Part shown: one piece after another, positions 39,175 through 50,799 of the stretch
Position numbering within the stretch: the stretch's first letter is position 1
Layout: every line of letters begins with the position of its first letter
From: Dugong dugon
Taxonomy: Eukaryota > Chordata > Mammalia > Sirenia > Dugongidae
Assembly (NCBI GenBank): GCA_030035585.1
Contig: CM057463.1
Location: 137,610,736 to 137,674,735, forward strand
Length of the DNA stretch: 64,000 bases
Reading direction: 5' to 3'
Program-made: the position numbers and the translations under genes
The notes under the pieces: generated by a model
Seen by the model: the letters and a program-made list of their open reading frames with translations, nothing else
Database searches by the model: none
What the model was told of the DNA's origin: nothing

Positions 39175-40488
39175 CTACTGTGAAAACTCATGTAAAAGTT
39201 TACACACAAAAAGAAACAATCTTTGTTGGTTATGAGGGATGGGAGGGGTAGGGGTGGAACTATATGGACAATAGATAAGTGGTAACTTTGGTGAAGGGTA
39301 CGGCAGTACACAATACTGGGGAAGCCAGCACTACTTTTACAAGGAAAGGTCATGGAAGCTCCATAGACACTTCTAAACTCCCTGAGGGACTGAACTGCTA
39401 GGCGGAGGGCTGTGGGGACCATGGTCTCAGGGAACATCTAGTTCAATTGGCATAATGCAGTTTATAAAGACAATGATCTACATTCTGCCTTGGTGAGTAG
39501 TGTCTGGGGTCTTAAAAACCTGTAAGCGGTCATCTAAGATACTCCACTGGTCTCAACCCTTCAGGAGCAAGGGAGAATGAAGAGAACAAGATACAAGGAA
39601 AAGATTAGTCCAAAGGACTAATGGACCACAGCTATCACGGCCTCCATCAGACTGAGTCCAGTACAGCTAGATGGTGCTTGGCTACCACCACTGACTGCTC
39701 TGACCAGGACCACAATTGAGGGTCCTGGACAGAGCTGGAAAAAGATGTAGAACAAAATTCTAACTTACAAAAAAAAGGTCAAGATTTACTGGTCTGATAG
39801 ACTGGAGAAACTCCGAGAGTATGGTCCCTGGACACCCATTTAGCTCAGTGGTGAAGTCACTGCTGAAGTTCAACATTGAGCCAGAGATTGGACAGCCTCA
39901 TAAAACAAAATGGAGCTAATGAGGCACAGCAGTCCAGGAACAAGTACTAGAAGGCAGGACAGGACAGGAAATCTGGTGATAGGGAACCCAAGGTTGAGAA
40001 GGGACAGTGTTGACATGTTGTGAGGTTGTTAATCATTGTCATAGGGCAATATGTGTATTAACTGTTTAATGAGAAACTATTTGTTCTGAAAACCTTCAGA
40101 TAAGGTACCAAAAAAAATTATTTATGTGAGATCAAATTGACAGCAGCAACTCAAAAGGTTTGATGGGAAGCCTAGGGGGCAGTGAGTTGAAGAAAATGGT
40201 GATGGAATAATTTGGAAAGGGATAGTGAGAATAGCAGCACAACTGGAAGAATGTAATTGATGTCACTGAATTGTACATGTAGAAACTTTTGAAATGGTAC
40301 AACTTTGGGTATATATATTTTCACTAAAAAAAAAAGGTCCTCCAATGTCAAGAAGGGAGAATGTTGACATGTTGTGGTGTTGTTAACCAATGTCATAAAA
40401 CAATATGTGTACTGACTGTCTAAAGAGAAACTTTTTGTTCTGTAAACCTTCATCTAAGGTACAATTAAAAAAATTTTTTTTTAAAAAT
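39175..40488 (+). other. Long L1 3' UTR with duplicated end module
   Basis: About 1.3 kb. Landmarks: GGCATAATGCAGTTTATAA, GCGGTCATCTAAGATACTCC, CAGCTAGATGGTGCTTGGC and GGTCTGATAGACTGGAGAAA. Module 1 (TAGGGAACCCAAGGTTGAG to 40105) and module 2 (GTCAAGAAGGGAGAATGTTG to 40488) share the GACATGTTGTG-GTTGTTAA(C/T)CA core and flank a separate AATAGCAGCACAACTGGAAG block ending in an A run at 40326-40336. The order is the same as at 810-1183. Confidence 0.75.
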
Positions 40489-42661
40489 TCAGCAACATAT
40501 CAAAAAAATAATTCACCATGATCAAGTGGGATTTATACCAGGGATGCAGGGATGGTTCAACTTTAGAAAAACAAACAATATAATCCATCACATAAATAAA
40601 ACAAAAGACAAGAATCACATGATCTTATCAGCTGATGCAGAAAAGGCATTTGACAAAGTCTAACACCTATTCATGATAAAAACTCTCAACAAAACAGGAA
40701 TAGAAGGGAAATTCCTCAATAAAATTAATAGCTTTTATACAAAACCAACAGCCAACATCATCCTAAATGGAGAGACTTTGAAAGCATTCCCCTCGAGAAC
40801 AGGAACCAGACAAGGATGCCCTTTATCACAACTCTTATTCAACATGGTGCTGGAGGTCCTATCCAGAGCAATTAGGCTAGAAAAAAGAAATAAAGCATAT
40901 CCAGATTGGTAGGGAAGAAGTCAAAGAATCTCTATTTGCAGATGATATGAGCTTATACACAGAAAACCCCAAAGAATCCACAAGAAAACTACTGAAACTA
41001 ATAGAAGATTTCAGCAAAGTTTCAGGATACAAGAGAAACATACAAAAATCAGTTGGATTCATTTACACCAACAAAAAGAACCTCGAAGAGGAAATCACCA
41101 AATAAATACCATTTACAATAGCCCCCAAGAAGATAAAATACTTAGGAATAAATCCAACCAGAGACATAAAATATCTATACAATGAAAACTACAAGACACT
41201 ACTGCAAGAAATCGAAAGAGACCTGCATAAGTGGAAAAACATACCTTGCTCATGGATAGGTAGACTCAACATTGTGAAAATGTCAGTTTTACCCAAAGCT
41301 ATCTACAGATACAATGCAATCCCAATCCAAATTTCACTGGCATTTTTTAATGAGATGGAGAAATAAATCACCAACTTCATCTGGAAAGGGAAGAGGCCCT
41401 GAATAAGTAAAGCATTACTCAAGAAGAAGAACAAAGTGGGAGGCCTCACAGTACCTAATTTTAGAACCTATTATATCACCATGGTAGTCAAAACAGCCTG
41501 GTACTGGTACAACAACAGATACATAGACCAATGGAACAGAATTGAGAATCCAGACATAAATCCATCCATCCATGAGCAGCTGACATTTGACAAAGGCCCA
41601 AAGCCCATCACTTGGGGAAAAGACAGTCTCTTTAACAAATGGTGCTGGCATAACTGGATATCCATCTGCAAAAAACTGAAACAAGACTCATACCTCACAC
41701 CATGCACAAAAACTAACTGAGAATGGATCAAAGACTTAAATACAAAATCGAAAATGATAAGGATCATGGATGAAAAAATAGGGACAATGCTAGGAGTCCT
41801 AATACATGGCATAAACACAATACGAACCATAAGTAACAATGCACAAGCACCAGAAGAGAGACTAGATAAATGGGAGCTCCTAAAAATCAAACACTTAGCT
41901 CATCAAAAGATTTCACCAAAAGAGTCAAAAGACAACCTACAGACTGAGAAAAAAATTTTGGCTATGACAAATCCGATCAGTGTCTAATCTCTAAAATTCA
42001 CAAGATACTGCAAAACCTCAACAACAGAAAGACAAATAACCCAACTGAAAAATGGGCAAAAGATATGAACAGGCACTTTGCCAAAGAAGATATTCACATG
42101 ACTAACAGACACATGAAGAAATGCTCATGATCATTAGCCATTAGAGAAATGCAGATCAAAACTACAATGAGATATCATCTCACCCCAACAAGGCTAGCAT
42201 TAATCCAAAAGACACAAAATAATAAATGCTGGAGAGATTGTGGAGAGACTAGAACACTTATACACTGTTGGTGGGAATTTAAAAGGGTACAACCACTTTG
42301 GAAATCAATTTGGCTCTTGCTTAAAAAGCTAGAAATAGAAGTACCATATGATCCAGCTATCCGGCTCCTTGGACTATATCTTAGAGAAATAAGAGCCATC
42401 ACACAAATAAATATATGCACACCCATGTTCTTTGCAGCACTGTTTACAATAGGAAAAAGATGGAAACAACATACGTTTCCATCAATGGAGGAATGGATAA
42501 ACAAATCATGGTATATCCACACAATGGAATACTATGCAACAATAAAGAACAATGATGAAGCCGTGAAATGTCTTAAAACATTGAGGAAGCTGGAGGTCAT
42601 TATGATGAGTGAACTTAGTCAGCCACAGAAGGACAAATATTGTATAAGACCACTATTATAA
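40489..42661 (+). pseudogene. L1 ORF2 pseudogene, RT to C-terminus
   Basis: It starts within the RT domain ([20 protein letters not shown]). A 79-codon open stretch at 40673-40912 has [18 protein letters not shown] and [15 protein letters not shown]. The catalytic FADD is at 40935-40946, in a different frame from that stretch. 41436-41720 retains [20 protein letters not shown] and the [15 protein letters not shown] block. 42149-42661 is open for 170 codons with the Cys-rich end. In the C-X3-C-X7-H-X4-C motif ([18 protein letters not shown]) the last Cys is Phe. Several stops between 40912 and 41436. Confidence 0.85.
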
Positions 42662-43768
42662 GAACTCAATAAAAGGTTTAAACACAGAAGGAAACATTAT
42701 TCGATGGTTACGAGGGTGGGGAGGGAGGTTGAGGGTTATTTACTAACTAGATGATAGATAAGAATTATCTTAGGTGAAGGGAAGGACAGCACACACTTCT
42801 GGGGAAGTCAGCACAACTGCACTAAACCAGAGCTAAGAAGTTTCCTGAATACAGTCAAACACTTTGAGGGACAGTGTATCAGCAGTAGGGATCTGGGGAC
42901 CATGCTTTCAGGGAACATCTAGGTCAATTGGCATAACAAAGCTTATTAAGAAAATGTTCTGCATCCTATTTTGGTGAGTGGCATCTGGGGTTTTAAAACC
43001 TGGCAAGCGGCCATCTAAGGTGCATCAACTGGTCCCAACCACTTGGAGTAAAGGAGAATGAAGAACACCAAAGACACAAGGAAAGAATTAGCCCAAGAGA
43101 CAGAAAGAACAACATAAACCAGAAACTTCATCAGCCTGAGACCAGAAGAACTAGATGGAGCCTGGCTACCACCAGTGACCATCCTGACTGGGAACACAAC
43201 AGAGTCCTGGATGAAGCAGGAGAAAGGTGGGGTGCAGAACTCAAATTCTAGTAAGAAGACCAGACTTAATGGTCTGACTGAGGCTGGAGGAACCCTGGAA
43301 AGCATGGCCCCTGGATTCTCTATCGGCCCAGAACTAAAACAATTTCTGAGGCTAACTCTTCGGACAAGGATTGGACTGGACTGTGGGACATAAAGTAATA
43401 CTCATGAGGAGTATGCCTCTTAGCTCAAGTAGATACAAGAGACTAAATGGTCAGCTTCTGTCCAGAGGTGAGATGGGAAAGCAGAGAGGGTTAGGAGCTG
43501 GTTGAATGCACATGGGGAGTCAGAGGTGGAAAGGAAGAGTGGGCTGTCACAGTATGGGGAGAGCAATTAGACTCACATTACAATGTATGTATAAATTTTT
43601 GTATGGGAAAAATTTAAAAAAAAAAAGAAATAATGAGAATGTTGACACATTGTGAAGAGTGTAACCGATGTTACTGAACAACTTGTGCAGAAATTGTTGA
43701 ATGGGAACCTAAACTGCTCTGCAAACCTTCACTGAAAACACAATAAAATACTATTAAAAAAAAAAAAT
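42662..43768 (+). other. L1 type A 3' UTR and poly(A)
   Basis: About 1.1 kb: GGAACATCTAGGTCAATTGG, CTGGCAAGCGGCCATCTAAG, TGGTCTGACTGAGGCTGGAG, GAGAGGGTTAGGAGCTGG. A first A-rich end at 43614-43625 is followed by a terminal module (AATGTTGACACATTGTGAAG, ACCGATGTTACTGAACAACT, CTTCACTGAAAACACAATAA) with a poly(A) run at 43755-43767. AATAAA lies just upstream of the last A run. Confidence 0.8.
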
Positions 43769-43769
43769 A

Positions 43770-45844
43770 CGCTTTGCAAACCTACAATGTTCAAGGCTCC
43801 CAAACTGAATTTCTTTTCAAAGTCGAGCACATTGCTAGCTAGTTTTCCTAAAGGACAGGGTAACCTTTCTCACTTCACCTCTTATCCTTCATCTAACCAA
43901 CTGCCTAAAAAAATCATCTCTATTAATTAAGCAAAATAGATACCAACTAATTTTTCTAGAGCATAATGGCCAGTGTGGAGATGCTTCCATGATTGTGAAA
44001 GGTTGAGTCATGTGACTCTAACTTTTGGGTCTTCTGCTGAACCAGGGATATGAACTTAAGAGTAAGATGATCTTGCTCATTTCCAGGTTGCCACAACCTG
44101 AAACTGCATATAGCACATTATTGGCATTCACTAAATGCTTTTTAATCAACGTAAATCAAGAGGTGGGAACCATAAGAAAAGTCTGACTCTCTGCTCCACT
44201 TTAGGAACAACTGTGACCTAGTCAGTGACAAGGCTTTAGAAGTCACATTTCTTCCTAGGAATTTGAAAAGACATAAATAATGAGGAAGGAAGAAGAAACC
44301 TGTCACTTTTAGTGAAACTGCACTTGAAAAGACAGAATTATAAGACCCATGAAGGGGTGAGAACTTAAAGCTGAGAAGTTTTCTTTCTCAGCCCTGTCTC
44401 CAAGGAGCAACAACAAGAAAGCAAGAGAAAAAAAAGTGAAATATCTAAATGCAGCATCTATTATGTCAAGAAAATGAAGATATCAGCCAGAAAGTCAGCT
44501 GCAACAAAATTACAAGAGTTGCACCCTAAATAGACATTTAACCGCAGAAATAAAACGAGCTCATTTGGAAAGGTGCAAGAATGGTCACAATTCAACCAAT
44601 AAGACATTTGTAATCAAGAAACAAGTTACTGTGACCAAGGTTGTCATAACTGGTTAAAATTTCCATAGCATAACCAGGTCTATTAATGTATCTTTAACCC
44701 TTGAGTGGTATGTTTATGTAAGAGTAATTATTCCTACCTCAGCTCTGTAACTTTCATAATAAAATTATTGAATACAAAGGAAAGATACAACTTCTTGATG
44801 AGGTGGTTTGCATTTTAGTATGTTTATTTTTGGCTAAGAAACATGAGTTTAGCAGTAAGACTTATCCTTTTCAGGACCCTTAAAAAGTAAAAAAATACAC
44901 ACATATATGATATTACTGAGGAAAGGACACAATAATAAACAGATAAATAGTCATAGAAACATTTTTTTAATGTTTTCATCCCAGTACAAGTAAAAGGAAA
45001 GCAGATCAATGTTTGACCCTCAAGACTCTTCTTAAGCAAGTTACTATTTTAATTTGAGTGAAGTGTATGAATAGACATCCTTCTAGGAGTTCTGAAAACT
45101 TCTTTTACCAAAAACTATAAAATGTAAACACTATAATAAAATTTTTTAAAAAAATCCAATGTCATCGAGTCAATTCTGACTCATAGTGACTATAATAGCT
45201 TTCCAAAATTACCGTTTCAGAACACTAACGAAGCAAGGTTCTTGAGAGTTTCTTAAGAATAATATCAAACAGCATTACAAATTGAAAAATCAATGGAATT
45301 TTCAGCTTAAAGTTTAGAACCACAGTGAAGACTCATTTGTTGAAAGCTTATAGGAAAGTAAGTTAATACCATACTGAAGAATTTTTAAACCAACAAGCAA
45401 TATTTAGATGAAGTTTGTCATTCTAGTAGATGGCGAAATGAAAACTGTATATAAAATGAGCAAAATGAAATCTAAGTATACAAGTTCCCAGGATAGATAA
45501 TTCATTATTGAAAACCTGACTCTCAACTACTATGTATACATTTTTATTAGAGAAGTAGATTATAGAGGTAGCCGTCAAGCACTTGCTCCCTTAGCTATAA
45601 AGTAACACAAAGAAATACCAGCAGAGATTCTTGTGTTTAATTGATGCAAGACCTTCTCCACCATTGCCTCAAAGGGTGCCTACAACCTAGCAAAATCAAA
45701 AACCTCCTCTACCTTTTCAGGAAATTTCTTGAAATTCCACCCAATCATCATTTCACTCCCTTTAACTATCATCTGCTCCTAAAAAAAAAAAAAAAAAAAA
45801 AGAATTCCTGTCTTTCATTTATTACACGACTTTATTGTCCATTT
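43770..45844. other. Mostly unique sequence with one SINE tail
   Basis: 45150-45215 looks like an antisense SINE 3' end (AATGTCATCGAGTCAATTCT, GACTCATAGTGACTATAATA). There is an A run of 21 at 45781-45801. The rest (about 2 kb) is unassigned; the frames at 44824-45039 (minus) and 45641-46078 (plus) lack any signature. Confidence 0.5.
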
Positions 45845-45855
45845 AAAATGGACTG

Positions 45856-46540
45856 TCTAAGCATCGGGGTCTTAAAATCTTCTGAGCAGCCATCTAAGAC
45901 ACAACTATGGGTCTCTACTCACCAGAAGCAAAACAGTAATAAGGTAACCAAAAGCTCAGAGAAAAAACAAGTCTACATGAGCCACAACCTCATCTACTCT
46001 AAGACCAGAAGAACTGATGGTGTCTATCTACCACCACTGACCATTCTGACTGGGGTCACAAAAGATGATCCTGGATAGAACGGGAGAAAAATGTGAAGCA
46101 GAACTCAAATTCTTATTAAAAAAAAAAAAAAAAAGTCAGACAAACTGGAACAGTGGAGAATAGAGGGCTTCCTGAGACTATCGCCCTGAGGCACCCTTTA
46201 AACCTACAACCAAGCCTATCCCCTGAGGTCACCTTTTAGTGAAATAGCAGAGTGGCACACAAAATAAAGGATATTACCAGTAAGATCAGTGCTCTACTTA
46301 AGAACCTTCAGCATGAGACCAAAAGGTTAACAATAACTGAGGAGCAAAGATGAGAAAATAAGGGAGCAGGAAAACTAGAATACAGGAAAGAGAACAAACA
46401 GAACACAGAGTGTTAACACATTGTAATAAAGTAACCAACGTCACTGAACAGCTTGTGTGGAAATTGTCAAACGGGAACGTTACTTGCTGTGTAAACTTTC
46501 ACTAAAAACTCAATAAAATATCATTAATAAATAAATGAAT
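45856..46540 (+). mobile_element. 5'-truncated L1 3' UTR with 11-bp TSD
   Basis: It matches the type A 3' UTR from the CAGCCATCTAAGACACAACT block through CACCACTGACCATTCTGACT, a CCTGGATAGAACGGGAG block and the terminal module (GTTAACACATTGTAATAAAG, CACTGAACAGCTTGTGTGG, CAATAAAATATCATTAATAA). AAAATGGACTG is repeated exactly at 45845-45855 and 46541-46551, the signature of L1-type target-primed insertion. No coding sequence. Confidence 0.9.
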
Positions 46541-46551
46541 AAAATGGACTG

Positions 46552-47415
46552 ACTATTTTCAGGACCTCAGTGGTAACTGCAGCCTATGCTCCTTCACACA
46601 GTGCTCTTCAGGAACATTACAGAAGAGTTAGAAAATCATACTGTTGAAATAATCTTGCATTCATCATACTTTATAAGGCAATTATGAAACATAATATTCA
46701 TTAGCAGTCAAGAGTCCTTGGCTCCTAAAAATACATGGTATGATATAGCAACTCAATCTAATAACTTTTTCCTTTTTTTCTTTTTAAATATAATTTCTGA
46801 AGAATCTAAAATTAAAACATGTTCTTACAGGCTTCCCACAGCTTTCCTGTACCACTTATATAATTCTTCCCAGCATCTCAATATCCTCATCAATGAACTT
46901 GAGAAGTTTATTTATGTGCTATTAGAAGATCTGATTACTTTTCAAAACATTTATATAAAACGTAATTATTTAGAATTTTAAAGAAATCTCTGTTAAGCTC
47001 TGTTAAATTCTGAAATCCAAAGAACAGCTATAGAGTTTTAAACTATGACTTTTAAACCTGTGCTCCTACCATTCTATGCTAAAAAGCAACAGAAGAAAAA
47101 TCAATCTGCAAGACACGTGAGAACCACCACCACCACAAAAACTAACAATTGACTGACTGGAGGGAAAAAACACACACATACACAAACAGCAAGACTTGTT
47201 AAATACAGATATATTAGTCACTTATTTAACCCATGATTAAATGAAAAAAATCTATAAAGCATTGAACACAAAGTCTGAAACATGGAAGCTATGTAACAAT
47301 GCTCATTGCCAGCCCATACCCCCACTTATCTTCCTCAGCTTCTCCCTCTCTCTCCTTCTGCTTCTCTCTTCCATTTTCTCTTTCTCTCTCTGCTCCTGTT
47401 TCCTATATGTTAATG
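46552..47415. other. Unassigned sequence
   Basis: Includes a (CCA)n-like run near 47125 and a CT-rich stretch at 47338-47395. No family recognised. Confidence 0.45.
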
Positions 47416-47712
47416 TGTATGTAACATCCTTTGCAGATCTAGCTTCACACTCGCCTCTACAAAGTCTTCCCTTGACCTTCAAGCTAGCCTGTCCTGCTCA
47501 ACGCCTCAAGTAGTTTTGTGGTTGGTACCAGCTTGTGTAGTTTGTACCAATGTAGTCTTCTTATGTCTATGTACCTTGTCTCCAAATGAACTTGTAAGTC
47601 CTTCAAAGACAGAAATTACGGATTTATTATTTTCTGTAACACCTATATTAAATTGTTTATACACATATGTAAGATACACACATGCACACCCAGTGCTTAA
47701 TCAATGAACGGC
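47416..47712 (+). mobile_element. Possible L2 3' end
   Basis: CTACAAAGTCTTCCCTTGAC, TCTCCAAATGAACTTGTAAG, CCTTCAAAGACAGAAATTAC and GCTTAATCAATGAACGG follow the order of an L2 3' region (GAAGCCTTCCCTGAC, CTGTGAGCTCCTTGAGGGCAG, GCTCAATAAATG). Confidence 0.5.
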
Positions 47713-47800
47713 ATCTCATCTATTTATTCTGCCTCTGTAGCAAAGGAATAGAACCAATAGATCAAAGAGAAGTAGTAGATGTAATCTAATTTTACTAGGA

Positions 47801-48112
47801 GGGCAGTGATGGTTCAGTGGTAGAAATATGGGAAACCTAGATTTGATTCCTGGCCAAAGCACATCATGTGCAGCCACCAACCTTCTGTCAGTGGAGGCTT
47901 GTGTGTTGCTGTGATGCTGAGCAGGCTTCAGCAGAGCTTCCAGTCTAAGATGAACTAGGAAGAAAGGCCTAGATATCTACTTCCAAAAATCATCCAATGA
48001 AAATCCTATGGATCATAATATTCTGATCCACAACTGATTGTGGAGATGGCACAGGACCACATGGGGCGACCATGAAGCCAATGCTGATTCAGTGGCAGCT
48101 GAAAACAACATT
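47801..48112 (+). mobile_element. tRNA-Gly-type SINE with RTE-like 3' end
   Basis: Head GGGCAGTGATGGTTCAGTGG, A box at about 47810-47823, B box GATTTGATTCCTGG near 47840. The body has TTCTGTCAGTGGAGGCTTG, GAAGAAAGGCCTAGATATCT and CCAATGAAAATCCTATGGAT. The 3' end GGAGATGGCACAGGACCAC and GGGGCGACCATGAAGCC match the RTE 3' end. It is the only sense-strand copy of this family here and shows head, body and tail in one unit. Confidence 0.85.
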
Positions 48113-49078
48113 TTTATTGAGTAAATATTATGGTTGTGTTACATACAACACACATCAACACACTGGGAAGGTTACCTCCTAAAGATAAACAAGAGGAAAT
48201 GGGTTCGAGCTATAACAAAGAAGACGTTTTTATCAATTTCCTGAGAGTAAAGTCATTTTTATATGATCTAAACAATATATCATGTATGCTTACTCTGATA
48301 ATTTCCTCCATCAATGTTATCAGTTTGACAAATACTATAGTAATAAAATTAATATAAGCTAAAATATTGGAGTTGATGCAAAAATATTTATATGCTTTTA
48401 CCAGTATCTTGAATTGAGACTTGTCAATAGTTCAGTTGAGACTTATTTAAACATCACCACAGTTTAAGTGATAGAAAGGCAAAGGAAATAATCCTACAGA
48501 TCATATTATAATTTTTAAGAGTCTTTGAAATTTTGCTTTTAGGCACATGATTCGAATGTCCATCACAAAATGAAACAGCATGAGGAACACTAACATGAAG
48601 TAATTTTCCACATGTAAAAAAACACAGAAGTGGATCAAGAAACAACACCTTTAAATGTGTTAACATTTGTTTTTGAAATGTGTCTTGTTTTTAAACAAAA
48701 TGTCAGTATGTGATTATAAAGTTCTAAACACAGTGTTTAAATCAAGTGTTTAAATAAATCATGAAGGAATTCAGGGAAAAATGTTATTTCATCCAATGTA
48801 ACCAGAAAATAATTCGCAGCAGAGAAAAACAAACATTGCAAGTTTGAGGGAGAAACCAAATCTCAGTGTAGCCAAAGAAATAAGCATATTAACATTTTCC
48901 CTTCTGCAGTTCATCTTGACAGATGGTCCTTCACATGTATGCATAGAATATTGCCTCAAGATACAAGAGAAATTGTATTTTATCTCTACATGCAATATTA
49001 TGCATTCTTTAAAATAATAACTATAGTGGGCATAATAACATGAGAAATTATTCATATAAAAACATACACTATCAGACC
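48113..49078. other. Unassigned AT-rich sequence
   Basis: No family recognised. The frames at 48454-48666 and 48789-49055 (minus) carry no known motif. Confidence 0.45.
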
Positions 49079-49079
49079 A

Positions 49080-49229
49080 TAAAATACTAACCCATTGCTG
49101 TCAAATCAATTCTGACTCATAGTGACCCTATAGGACATAGTAGAGCTGCCCCATAGAGTTTCCAGGGAGTCAACTGTCCACCTTTTGGTTTGCAGCCAAG
49201 CTCTTAACCACTGGGCCACCAGGGATACA
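49080..49229 (-). mobile_element. tRNA-Asn-like SINE, short-body type (antisense)
   Basis: Plus strand: CTAACCCATTGCTGTCAAAT, GTAGAGCTGCCCCATAGAG, CACCTTTTGGTTTGCAGCC, AGCTCTTAACCACTGGGCCA and CCAGGG. The B box region is shortened (a GTCAACTGTCCACC block replaces the usual B box), so the copy has lost a few bases there. Confidence 0.85.
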
Positions 49230-49318
49230 TATATAAATTTATGTATATACATTTTTGTATTCTTTTAAAAATTTGACATACAAATAAGGGAACAATTAAA
49301 AATGCACTTCAAATCCAT

Positions 49319-49408
49319 CAGGTGCTCCTTGGAAACTCTATGGGGCAATTCTCCTCTGTCCTATTGGGTTGCTATGAGTCAGAATCGACTAGATGGTAAT
49401 CGGTTATG
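49319..49408 (+). mobile_element. SINE 3' half
   Basis: CAGGTGCTCCTTGGAAACTC, CTATGGGGCAATTCTCCTCT and GAATCGACTAGATGGTAATC. The head is absent. Orientation is opposite to the neighbour at 49080. Confidence 0.8.
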
Positions 49409-50035
49409 TTGGAATTACATGCCTATGGCTTAAATTTTTATTTAAATTTCTTTAAGGTTTTAAATATTGTCTTACAATTAAAGGTGATGTTACAAAAACA
49501 ATGCCTTCTAGAAATACATTCTCTTTGAAGTCTGCATTTAATAGAACCCTTTTTCTTTAAAAAAAATTAAATATCTGTCCATATTGCAACTTTTAATGTA
49601 TCTTCTATTCTCCATGATTTAAAAAAGATTACAATTTTTAGATCACACGAAAGAAACTGCATTTTAATCCCTAACCCAGTAAACTTCTCTTAGTTCTCTC
49701 ATTCATAAAGTTGCCTGCAGCCTTTGATACTATTGAACAACCCAGACTTATCAAAGTCTATCTTTTCTTGTAGTCTCTGTACTCCCTTGGCTCTCTACTG
49801 ATCCCTTTACAACATTCCTTCTCTGCTTACCCTAAACCTAAACCTGCTGCACAAATGAAAGCAGTCATTACAGGTTTATACTCTGCCCTCAGTTATCTTT
49901 CCTTGATTTAAACTCTTCTCCATAGCTTTACCTAGTACATGTACTGTGAGAAGTTACAAATTTGCATCTCCAACCACAATCTCAATTTTGGGTTCCAATG
50001 CTAAAATTCTAACATTCTTCCTGTTTACTCTATCT

Positions 50036-50192
50036 TATTGGAACCCTGGTGTCACAGTGGTTAAGCGTTCAGCTGCTAACCAAAATGGCAGCAGTTCAAA
50101 TCCACAAGACCCTCCTTGTAAACCCTGTGGGGAAATTCTACTCTGTTCTGTAGGGTCGCTATAAGTCGAAATTGACTCCATGCAACGTTTTT
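50036..50192 (+). mobile_element. tRNA-Asn-like SINE, short-body type
   Basis: Head GGAACCCTGGTGTCACAGTG, A box CAGTGGTTAAGCGTTC, anticodon arm CAGCTGCTAACCAAAATGGC, B box CAGTTCAAATCC, body CTTGTAAACCCTGTGGGG, 3' end AAATTGACTCCATGCAACG and a T-rich tail (T run at 50189-50203). Confidence 0.85.
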
Positions 50193-50472
50193 TTTTTTTT
50201 TTAATTGACAAACAATCCAAATTAATGTTGCCAGAACCAACTTTATTGTTTTTCTCTCAAAATTTTTTAAATTTCTTTCTATCACAGTATGTTTCTATTA
50301 CTTAAATTACTATTCTGTTTAATGGATATGGATAGCCATTTTTTTCCACCTCCCTCTGCTTTATGCCCCAAATCAAGTTGGTCAAATATCACAACCTTTA
50401 CAATTATCCCAACCCTGACTATTTCCATTACCATGTTATAGTAAAGATCCTTGTCATCTTTTGTCTATACCA

Positions 50473-50648
50473 GTGGTATTCAAAATGGCTTGGATATACC
50501 CACATTTGTACTTTTCTTAATATTTTATAATGTCTTTAATATATTAATAATATCTGTATAATTTATAAATAAACATATATGGCAGTGTGTGCTCCAAATT
50601 TTTAATGAAAAGGTAGCAAAATCAAAAAGTTTGGAGACTTCTGCACTA
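50473..50648. mobile_element. hAT-like non-autonomous DNA transposon relic
   Basis: The ends CAGTGGTATTCAAAATGGC and (reverse complement of the right end) TAGTGCAGAAGTCTCCAAAC form a degenerate inverted repeat of the CAGTGGTTCTCAAACTTT kind used by MER20/MER5-type hAT elements. The interior is AT-rich and non-coding. Target duplications are not clear. Confidence 0.5.
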
Positions 50649-50799
50649 GAATATTTCAGTAGCCTCCTGAAGGGGAATTTGCTTTCCTACTTTCAGTGTC
50701 TCTCTTCCACGTCATATTTCACATTATTGCCAGATGAATGTTTCTGAGACATAACAATGACCAATTACTATCTGAAAAAATCCCTCAAATGGCTTTCTA

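Larger units (their letters stand above)
36703..40488 (+). mobile_element. Half-L1 (HAL1-like): type B 5' UTR, ORF1, ORF2 tip, 3' UTR
   Basis: 5' UTR 36703-37505, homologous to 61020-61960 and beginning inside its T-rich tract; ORF1 37505-38440; an A-rich inter-ORF stretch to about 38900; then only the last 85 or so codons of ORF2 (about 38905-39175: HSTVHNSK-type, then MGEWINKLWYIH- and SEISQSQKDKYCMRPLL-like remnants); then a 3' UTR with two successive A-rich ends (40105 and 40488). Endonuclease, RT and Cys region are absent. HAL1 elements in other mammals share this plan (ORF1 without ORF2). Whether the deletion belongs to a family or only to this copy cannot be decided here. Confidence 0.7.
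34250..43768 (+). mobile_element. L1 (type A 5' UTR), composite, middle occupied by a half-L1
   Basis: 5' UTR 34250-35587, ORF1 35588-36576, inter-ORF to 36702. An unrelated L1 unit occupies 36703-40488, then ORF2 from the RT domain to its C-terminus runs to 42661, followed by 3' UTR and poly(A) to 43768. The left end starts GGAGGCAGTGTCAATATGTA, a degraded version of the mini-L1 start, so this element was full-length at 5'. About 1.6 kb of its own ORF2 (endonuclease and RT fingers) is absent. Either the half-L1 insertion deleted it or the right half is a separate truncated L1. No flanking duplication was found to settle this. Confidence 0.75.

Noticed and set aside
45641-46078. 145-codon open frame with a lysine run
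   Set aside because: The lysines come from an A homopolymer and the end lies in an L1 3' UTR.
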